A stretch of 12,465 nucleotides of DNA from a bacterium (GTDB taxonomy: Bacteria > Zhuqueibacterota > Zhuqueibacteria > Residuimicrobiales > Krinioviventaceae). This document shows positions 7,191 to 12,465 of the stretch, one piece after another (position 1 is the first letter of the stretch; each line of letters opens with the position of its first letter). The notes under the pieces are model-generated. The model searched no databases, was not told the DNA's origin, and worked only from the letters and a program-made list of their open reading frames with translations. The position numbers were made by a program, and so were the translations under genes. The stretch is taken from assembly GCA_024278645.1 (NCBI GenBank), contig JAJRST010000136.1:1-12465 (forward strand), written 5' to 3'.

Positions 7191-10100
7191 ATGATAAAAA
7201 CTGCTGTAAACCCTCTTCTTGATAAATTTGAACCCACATTTATCATTACCGATGCCAATTTGAGGATTATCGAGCATAAAAACGGCAACGGGACGATAAA
7301 ACCGTTGCAACAATGGAAAGCTCGGCAATGTTCAATTTTTACTATTTTGCCGGATTTAGAACACAAGAAAGGCTATCTTGAAAAAGTTTTGAAAAAAGAG
7401 CTGTCTCGCTTTGAAATAAAATCGGCGACCTTGCAGCTTGACAAGGATCAAAAAAAGAAAGTGAATATCACCATTATGCCCAATGAGGAGTATGGGAATA
7501 AAGATGGGCTGATTTTACTGGTCGTCGATACAAATAAAAAGACGGCGCCCGGGGCATCTCCGCAGACTGACGGCCGACGCAAACCGGCAACGCTGGATAT
7601 CGACGCCTCACTGTGCACGCCGGAAAATGAACTGAGATACTTTCAACTTGTGCTCGAGTCCCTGCCCTCCTGTATCGTTTATCGGAACCTGGAAGAGGAC
7701 GAAATATTCATCAACCGGGAGTTTCTGCAATATTTCGATATGCCGTCCAGTATTGTTCCGATGAAGCAATTAAAGAAAGAACTGCCTTCGGTATATAGCG
7801 AACTGGTGGAGCACGACGCCAAACTGCTGGCCGGTCAACCTGTGCACGATAATTTGATCCGCATCGAAACAGCCAAAGGCAGGCGCTGCTTTAAAGTGAA
7901 TGCGACGCCTCGATCCAACGAAAACGGCAATATTGTCGGCGTCCTGTATTGCGGCCAGGACGCCACGGAAGAAATTAAGGCTAAAAAGGAATACGAACGG
8001 GAACGGTCCTTTCTGGAAATTTTAATGGACAACGTACCGGACACCATCTATTTCAAAGATACCGAAGGTCGTTTCATCCGCATCAACAAAGCGCAGGCCA
8101 AGGTTCTCGGCATCGACAGCCCAAAAGACGCCATCGGCAAAACCGACTTTGACTTTTTCGCGCCGGAATTTGCCATGGCCGCTTTTCAGGATGAAAAAAA
8201 CATCCTGAAAACCGGCAAACCGTTGCTGGGCAAGGTGGAAAAAGTTGAAAAGGCAGGCGGCTGGGCGCGCTGGTTTTCGGCGACCAAAATGCCCATCTTT
8301 GACGAGAACGGCAAAGTGAGCGGCCTCGTCGGCGTTTCCAGGGACATCACCGAAATTCATGAAGCCAAAGAAAAGCTGATCGAACAAAACAAACAACTGG
8401 AGAAAGCTCGAGCCGCAGCGGAGGCGGCCATGAAAGCGAGAACAGCCTTTGTCGCCAATATGAGCCATGAAATTCGCACGCCCATGAACGGCGTCATCGG
8501 CATGACCAACCTGCTCATGCAAACCGACCTCAATGACGAGCAAAAGGAATACGCGGAAATCATTCTCAACAGCGGCGATACGCTGCTGACTGTTATTAAC
8601 GATATCCTGGACTTTTCCCGCATCGAGTCCGGAAATGTGCAACTGGAAAAGCAGCCGTTTAACCTTCGTCTTTGCATGGAGGAGTGCCTGGATGTGCATG
8701 CCGCGGCGGCGACAAAGAAAGGTCTGGAGCTTGCTTATTATATCAAAAAACCGTGCCCGATGACCATCGTTGGCGACAAAGGGCGGCTGCTGCAAATTCT
8801 CAACAACCTGACCTCGAATGCCATAAAATTTACGGAAAAAGGAGAAGTTATCCTGCAGGTGGCGGCGGAAGAAAAATCGCCGGGCAATTTTATTCTGGAA
8901 TTCAAAGTCAAGGATACCGGCATCGGCATTTCCGAGGCCGGGCAGAAAAAGCTCTTTCAGCCGTTTTCCCAGGTCGATTCCTCCATATCCAGAAGATTTG
9001 GCGGCACAGGACTCGGTCTGGTCATCAGCAGAAAACTTGTGCAATTGATGGGCGGCGATATTTCTATTGCCAGCAAAGAAGGCGTTGGCACAACTTTTTC
9101 CTTCACCATCCATGCGGAAGGAAAAGACATGAAGGAATTTGACGACCACTCGTTGCTGGCCTCTCAATTGGCGGGCAAATCTGTGGCCGTCGTCGATGAC
9201 AACAGAACAAATCGTCGCATTTTATCGCTGCAAACGAAATCCTGGGGCATGAAGCCCTACGAATTCGAAAAAGCCGCCGATGTCCTGGAAGTGCTGCGCA
9301 AGGGGCAACATTTTGACGTCGGCATCCTGGACCTCCTGATGCCGGGCATGACCGGCATCGATCTGGCAAAAGAATTGCACAAGCATGACAATTTGAGACA
9401 AATCCCCATAATCCTGTTAACTTCTGTGGGATGGCGCCGCGACAACGTCAGCGATGGATTGAACAACATTAAACAATTTCTCACCAAACCGGTCAAGCAA
9501 TCGAGGTTGTTCGATACCATCGCCACTATCTTTTCTCAGAAAAAAGTTCAGCAGGTCAGCGGCAAAGACATCCAGGCCATGAGCACCAGAGTGGCCGAGA
9601 ATTGGCCGCTGGACATTTTGCTGGCCGAGGACAACCCGGTCAATCAAAAATTTGCGCTGCGTACACTTGAGAAACTCGGCTATAAAGCGGACCTTGCTGA
9701 AAACGGTCTCGAAGTGCTCAAGGCGCTGGAGAAAAAACCCTACGACCTGATTTTGATGGACATCCAAATGCCGGAAATGGACGGCGTCGAAACGACCATC
9801 ATCATCCGCAGCCGCGTCGCCGAGGAAGTTCGCCCGCAAATTGTCGCGCTGACCGCGCACGCCATGCCGGGAGATCGAGAAAAATACCTGAGCCTCGGTT
9901 TGGACGACTATATTTCAAAACCCATCAAGCTGGAGGAACTCATCCGCGTGCTCAAGAGTTGCAAGCCCAAAAACGGCAAAGCCATTGCCGGGCTGAGCAG
10001 CCCGGAAGGCGGCGCCGGAGCAGAAAAAGTGCAAGAGCCGTCAATATCCCTTGCGGATCTGAAAAATACCCTCGGCTTTGGCGAGGCGGAAGAAGACAGC

Positions 10101-10388
10101 TTTGTTTTCGAACTGGTTGATGTTTACATAAAAGAGACAAAAACTCTGCTCGCCGAACTGCCGGATGCGGTGAAAAGCGGCGATATCAAAACAGTGTGTC
10201 GCATCGTACATACATTAAAATCAAGCAGCCAAACGATCGGCATCAACAATCTATCGGAACTGGCCGATGAAATCTACCAAAAAGCGGATCAGTACTCTCC
10301 AAGCGAGCTCGTTAATGTTACAAGCGAACTCATATCACAAACGGAAAAAGTCCTGGCGGATTTACAAAAGATACCCGAGCAGCAATAG
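7191..10388 (+). CDS. Soluble hybrid histidine kinase: PAS-PAS-HisKA-HATPase-REC-REC-HPt
   Basis: A BarA-like multi-domain sensor kinase of 1065 aa without membrane segments, so it senses a cytosolic signal. Residues 1-140 are an unassigned N-terminal region, possibly a degenerate PAS (FIITDANLRIIEH, 17-29). PAS 1 spans about 145-262 and PAS 2 about 272-388 with PAC motif GLVGVSRDITE (378-388). HisKA has H426 in NMSHEIRTPMNG. HATPase has N543 in NLTSNAIKFT, G1 DTGIGI (575-580) and G2 FGGTGLGL (603-610). REC1: D669/D670, phosphoacceptor D714, K766. REC2: E813/D814, D857, K910. HPt: H1007 in HTLKSSS. All phosphotransfer residues are intact. The ATG at 7191 has GAGG 8 nt upstream. It is followed after 77 bp by an NtrC-type activator, its likely output. 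The ligand is unknown. Confidence 0.96.
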   Translation: MIKTAVNPLLDKFEPTFIITDANLRIIEHKNGNGTIKPLQQWKARQCSIFTILPDLEHKKGYLEKVLKKELSRFEIKSATLQLDKDQKKKVNITIMPNEEYGNKDGLILLVVDTNKKTAPGASPQTDGRRKPATLDIDASLCTPENELRYFQLVLESLPSCIVYRNLEEDEIFINREFLQYFDMPSSIVPMKQLKKELPSVYSELVEHDAKLLAGQPVHDNLIRIETAKGRRCFKVNATPRSNENGNIVGVLYCGQDATEEIKAKKEYERERSFLEILMDNVPDTIYFKDTEGRFIRINKAQAKVLGIDSPKDAIGKTDFDFFAPEFAMAAFQDEKNILKTGKPLLGKVEKVEKAGGWARWFSATKMPIFDENGKVSGLVGVSRDITEIHEAKEKLIEQNKQLEKARAAAEAAMKARTAFVANMSHEIRTPMNGVIGMTNLLMQTDLNDEQKEYAEIILNSGDTLLTVINDILDFSRIESGNVQLEKQPFNLRLCMEECLDVHAAAATKKGLELAYYIKKPCPMTIVGDKGRLLQILNNLTSNAIKFTEKGEVILQVAAEEKSPGNFILEFKVKDTGIGISEAGQKKLFQPFSQVDSSISRRFGGTGLGLVISRKLVQLMGGDISIASKEGVGTTFSFTIHAEGKDMKEFDDHSLLASQLAGKSVAVVDDNRTNRRILSLQTKSWGMKPYEFEKAADVLEVLRKGQHFDVGILDLLMPGMTGIDLAKELHKHDNLRQIPIILLTSVGWRRDNVSDGLNNIKQFLTKPVKQSRLFDTIATIFSQKKVQQVSGKDIQAMSTRVAENWPLDILLAEDNPVNQKFALRTLEKLGYKADLAENGLEVLKALEKKPYDLILMDIQMPEMDGVETTIIIRSRVAEEVRPQIVALTAHAMPGDREKYLSLGLDDYISKPIKLEELIRVLKSCKPKNGKAIAGLSSPEGGAGAEKVQEPSISLADLKNTLGFGEAEEDSFVFELVDVYIKETKTLLAELPDAVKSGDIKTVCRIVHTLKSSSQTIGINNLSELADEIYQKADQYSPSELVNVTSELISQTEKVLADLQKIPEQQ

Positions 10389-10413
10389 GAGCACATTTTA
10401 CGGAGGCAAGCGA

Positions 10414-10473
10414 ATGCAGGTTATTCATTTCACTCAAAGCAAAACAAAAGGAGACGGTGAATACAATGGCTAG
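10414..10473 (+). CDS. 19-codon leader ORF overlapping the activator start
   Basis: ATG at 10414 is preceded by a perfect GGAGG (10402-10406) with 7-nt spacing, a stronger ribosome site than that of the gene it precedes. It encodes MQVIHFTQSKTKGDGEYNG and stops at TAG 10471-10473, 8 bp inside the activator gene in another frame. Ribosomes ending here would be placed on the activator ATG at 10466, so translational coupling is the likely role. No known peptide family; it may not act as a product. Confidence 0.45.
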   Translation: MQVIHFTQSKTKGDGEYNG

Positions 10474-11812
10474 AAATGGAAAGTTACATAACGTCCTTGT
10501 CGTTGATGATTCTCCGTTGATGTTGAAACTGTTGGAAAAAAAACTTGGAGATTACAGGCTCAAGGTTCACGTGGCCGAAAGCGTTGAAACGGCCCTTGAT
10601 ATTCTGAAGCAAATACCGATCGACATTCTCATCACCGATAAAATCATGCCGACTATCGACGGTCTGGACCTTGTGCGATATGTATACGAAAACCACAGCA
10701 ATACCGGCATCATTATGGTGACCAGCTATGCCTCGGTCGAAGGCGCCGTCGAGGCCGTAAAAATCGGCGCCGATGAGTATCTGCAAAAACCAATTACCGA
10801 TGAAAAGCTGTTCCCAGCCGTTGAGCGAGTGATTGAGAAAATTAACATAAGAAAGTCGCAGTCGGTAGATAACCCTCAGCAATACCGCGAACTAGGCGGC
10901 ATTATCGGACAGTCGCCGGCGATGCAAAAAGTATTTCGCGCCATCAGAAAAGCCGCCGACAGCCCGGCGACTGTTCTCATCACCGGCGAAAGCGGTACGG
11001 GCAAGGAATTGGTCGCCCGCGCCATCCATTATAACAGTCCTCGCAAGGACGGCCCTTTTGTCTCCGTGAATTGCAGCGCCATCCCGGAGACGCTGCTGGA
11101 AAGCGAACTCTTTGGCGCGGTCAAAGGGGCGTACACCGGTTCCACGGAGACAAGAGAAGGCTATTTTGCAAAGGCGGAAAAAGGATCGATCTTCCTGGAT
11201 GAAATCAGCAGCACCAGCTTGCAAATGCAATCCAAGTTGCTGCGCGTCTTGCAGGAAAAAGAAATAACCAAAGTCGGCGCCAATACGGTTCAAAAAATAG
11301 ACATCAAAGTGATCGCCGCCACCAATAAAAATCTCAAAGAGCTTGTGGATGAAGGTCGATATCGCGAGGACCTGTATTATCGCTTAAACGTCCTCACCAT
11401 CGATCTGCCGCCGCTTGCCGCAAGGGGAGACGATGTTCTGCTGCTGACGCACTTTTTCGCACAAAAATTTGCCGGGGAATATGGCAAGGAACCGCCCACA
11501 TTCACAGAGGATGCCTTGCGCGTTCTGAAAAATTACGCCTGGCCGGGAAACGTTCGCGAGCTGGATAACCTGGTTCAAAGATTGATTGTCATGTCTGAAA
11601 AGCCATCCATCGACGTTGCGGACCTGCCGCAGCACATGCGCTACACCTTGCAAAGGACGAACAATGCGACAAAATCGCTGCTGCAGGTCGAACAGGAGCA
11701 CATCAAGCTGGTTCTCGAAAGCGTCAACGGCAATAAAACCCAGGCGGCGAAAATCCTCGGCATCGATCGCAAAACCTTGCGCGAAAAGCTGAAAAAGCAT
11801 GCCATCATCTAG
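10466..11812 (+). CDS. NtrC-family sigma54-dependent response regulator
   Basis: A 448-aa two-component transcription activator. The receiver domain has D14/D15, phosphoacceptor D58 in ITDKIMP, T86 and K108 in LQKP. The AAA+ domain (about 143-380) has Walker A GESGTGKE (174-181), loop 1 GAYTGS (221-226), Walker B GSIFLDEI (240-247), REDLYYRLNVL (300-310) and WPGNVREL (359-366). A Fis-type helix-turn-helix closes the protein (about 410-445, NKTQAAKILGIDRKTLREKL). It would hydrolyse ATP to open sigma54 promoters on phosphorylation, probably by the hybrid kinase just upstream. Loop 1 reads GAYTGS rather than GAFTGA; the aromatic ring is kept. I prefer the ATG at 10466; the GTG at 10457 sits only 3 nt after GGAG. 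No terminator was seen after the stop. Confidence 0.95.
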   Translation: MARNGKLHNVLVVDDSPLMLKLLEKKLGDYRLKVHVAESVETALDILKQIPIDILITDKIMPTIDGLDLVRYVYENHSNTGIIMVTSYASVEGAVEAVKIGADEYLQKPITDEKLFPAVERVIEKINIRKSQSVDNPQQYRELGGIIGQSPAMQKVFRAIRKAADSPATVLITGESGTGKELVARAIHYNSPRKDGPFVSVNCSAIPETLLESELFGAVKGAYTGSTETREGYFAKAEKGSIFLDEISSTSLQMQSKLLRVLQEKEITKVGANTVQKIDIKVIAATNKNLKELVDEGRYREDLYYRLNVLTIDLPPLAARGDDVLLLTHFFAQKFAGEYGKEPPTFTEDALRVLKNYAWPGNVRELDNLVQRLIVMSEKPSIDVADLPQHMRYTLQRTNNATKSLLQVEQEHIKLVLESVNGNKTQAAKILGIDRKTLREKLKKHAII

Positions 11813-11903
11813 ACCGGCTCGTATTTTTCCATTCACATTATCCATCCTGTTACGACAACTGTTTTTTGTCCAAAAGGCTCGACGACCTCGACAATCTGTT
11901 TCA

Positions 11904-11934
11904 TTTACGCAAAATATGAGTACTAGAGTATAGT
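11904..11934 (+). promoter_or_regulatory. Weak candidate promoter in the intergenic region
   Basis: TTTACG (11904-11909, 4/6) and TATAGT (11929-11934, 5/6) are spaced by 19 bp, slightly long. The same spot reads TATACT on the minus strand with TTGCCT 18 bp upstream, so direction is uncertain. On the plus strand it would transcribe the repeat-bearing region toward the gene at 12359. Confidence 0.2.
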
Positions 11935-12086
11935 AAATAACGTAAGAGAGAGGCAAACATTCAAAACGGCGGCACTTTTTATTCACACTCCCCAATGCAT
12001 TTTTTTGCCTCAAATGGTCATTGCAACGATGGCAGAATTTTTATCATTCCGTCTCGCGTCCTGCAGAACTTTTAGTGGCGGCATCC

Positions 12087-12254
12087 TTGATTCGCATTCC
12101 ACAAAGCACATTTTAAGCACCTTGTATTTTGCAAAACAATGTTTTTCCATGAGCAAAGCCGGGTACAACTCATAGTTGGCGACGGCGGCCATTCTATGCG
12201 GCTTGGCTCGTAAAAGATTCGTTACGTGGAATACCTTGGAATGAAACGAATCAA
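12087..12254. repeat. Imperfect inverted repeat enclosing about 135 bp
   Basis: TTGATTCGCATTCCA (12087-12101) is repeated in inverse orientation at 12237-12254 (TGGAATGAAACGAATCAA), identical apart from a 3-base insertion. The right arm can alternatively pair with GATTCGTT (12216-12223) through AACGAATC (12245-12252). A direct repeat TCGTAAAAGA occurs at 12208-12217 and 12255-12264. This density of repeats is not seen elsewhere in the window and suggests a structured RNA or the remnant of a small mobile element. Confidence 0.5.
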
Positions 12255-12358
12255 TCGTAAAAGAGAGAATCAAAGTAATAAATTTTCATGACGCCCGGTT
12301 TATAAACCATCAAAAAACCAATGTCAACAGCGGTTAACTTTGAAGAGGAGGGATTATC

Positions 12359-12465
12359 ATGGGGCGATCCAAACGATACTACCACGTCCACACACCGGTA
12401 AAATTGCTTTCGTTCATAACGATCGTATTGACGGCCATGTCATTTTTGTCGACAAACTCGCTGCC
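12359..12465 (+). CDS. Probable exported protein, N-terminal fragment (continues beyond window)
   Basis: Only 35 codons are present. The ATG at 12359 is preceded by AGGAGG (12346-12351) with 7-nt spacing, the best ribosome site in the window. The translation shows a basic N-region (MGRSKRYYHVHTPVK) and a hydrophobic stretch LLSFITIVLTAMSFLS (residues 16-31), which fits a Sec signal peptide or a first membrane anchor. Its function cannot be told from this fragment. It lies on the same strand as the phosphorelay genes, 546 bp after the activator, so it could be a target or simply the next transcription unit. Confidence 0.7.
   Translation, partial: MGRSKRYYHVHTPVKLLSFITIVLTAMSFLSTNSL

Larger units (their letters stand above)
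11813..12358. other. 546-bp intergenic region without a convincing gene
   Basis: AT-richer than its neighbours. It holds a GACAA/TTGTC hairpin (11854-11870), a possible promoter near 11904-11934, inverted and direct repeats between 12087 and 12264, and open frames on both strands: minus 12273-12010 (87 codons from TTG, or 60 from an internal ATG) and plus 12014-12175 (53 codons). None has a ribosome site or a family I recognise. CGTAAGAGAGAG (11941-11952) and CGTAAAAGAGAG (12256-12267) flank the stretch. It may be a decayed gene, a small RNA locus or a multicopy intergenic repeat. Confidence 0.5.

Noticed and set aside
8022..9167. Minus-strand open frame opposite the hybrid kinase (381 codons)
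   Set aside because: Antisense to the HisKA/HATPase coding region and without any recognisable motif.
10457..10465. GTG start at 10457 for the NtrC-type activator
   Set aside because: Only 3 nt after GGAG; the ATG at 10466 is better placed and gives the usual receiver N-terminus.
11384..12013. Minus-strand frame of 209 codons spanning the activator end and the spacer
   Set aside because: Most of it is antisense to the AAA+/HTH coding region; the remainder has no ribosome site or recognisable domain.
1..12465. CRISPR array, tRNA, rRNA, complete insertion sequence or prophage
   Set aside because: No regularly spaced repeats, cloverleaf, rRNA core or transposase/integrase/phage reading frame was seen on either strand.

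Overview
The window looks like chromosomal DNA of a bacterium of moderate GC content that uses canonical Shine-Dalgarno sites. The best lineage clue is the carbamoyl-phosphate synthetase pair. CarB has the CAD/CPS1-like wording (AGEFDYSGSQAIKALKEEG, LGSGL, EFDWCCVN, VGVKAPQFSF). CarA carries a GICMGNQ nucleophile elbow instead of the usual GICLGHQ. I associate both traits with Bacteroidota and relatives, but the strong GGAGG-type ribosome sites argue against Bacteroidota proper. A deeper FCB-type lineage (for example Calditrichota, KSB1 or Ignavibacteria) is my inference and is not proven.

Left half, all on the minus strand (reading from 6350 down to 1): carA and carB overlap by ATGA and make carbamoyl phosphate for pyrimidines and arginine. 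After a 204-bp gap come a two-TM potassium channel with a cytosolic RCK/TrkA module, a small DUF2809-type membrane protein that starts directly after the channel stop codon, and a glycerophosphodiester phosphodiesterase that overlaps the DUF2809 gene by 14 bp and runs off the window. These last three look like a translationally coupled set. The carA leader contains a hairpin followed by a T-run in the carA direction, which suggests attenuation.

Right half, all on the plus strand: a single-domain response regulator (6593-6961), a 229-bp structured spacer, a 1065-aa soluble hybrid histidine kinase (PAS-PAS-HisKA-HATPase-REC-REC-HPt, 7191-10388), and an NtrC-type sigma54 activator (REC-AAA+-Fis HTH, 10466-11812). 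A 19-codon ORF with a strong ribosome site overlaps the start of the activator. Together they look like a complete cytosolic phosphorelay: kinase, internal receivers, internal HPt, then a free receiver and/or the NtrC-type output. Cognate pairing is inferred from gene order only.

Right edge: about 546 bp with no convincing gene but with inverted and direct repeats and open frames on both strands, then the first 35 codons of a probable exported protein with a very good ribosome site. No tRNA, rRNA, CRISPR array, complete insertion sequence or prophage gene was recognised. The most unusual items are the carA leader hairpin, the structured spacer between regulator and kinase, the mini-ORF at the activator start, and the repeat-bearing region 11941-12270.
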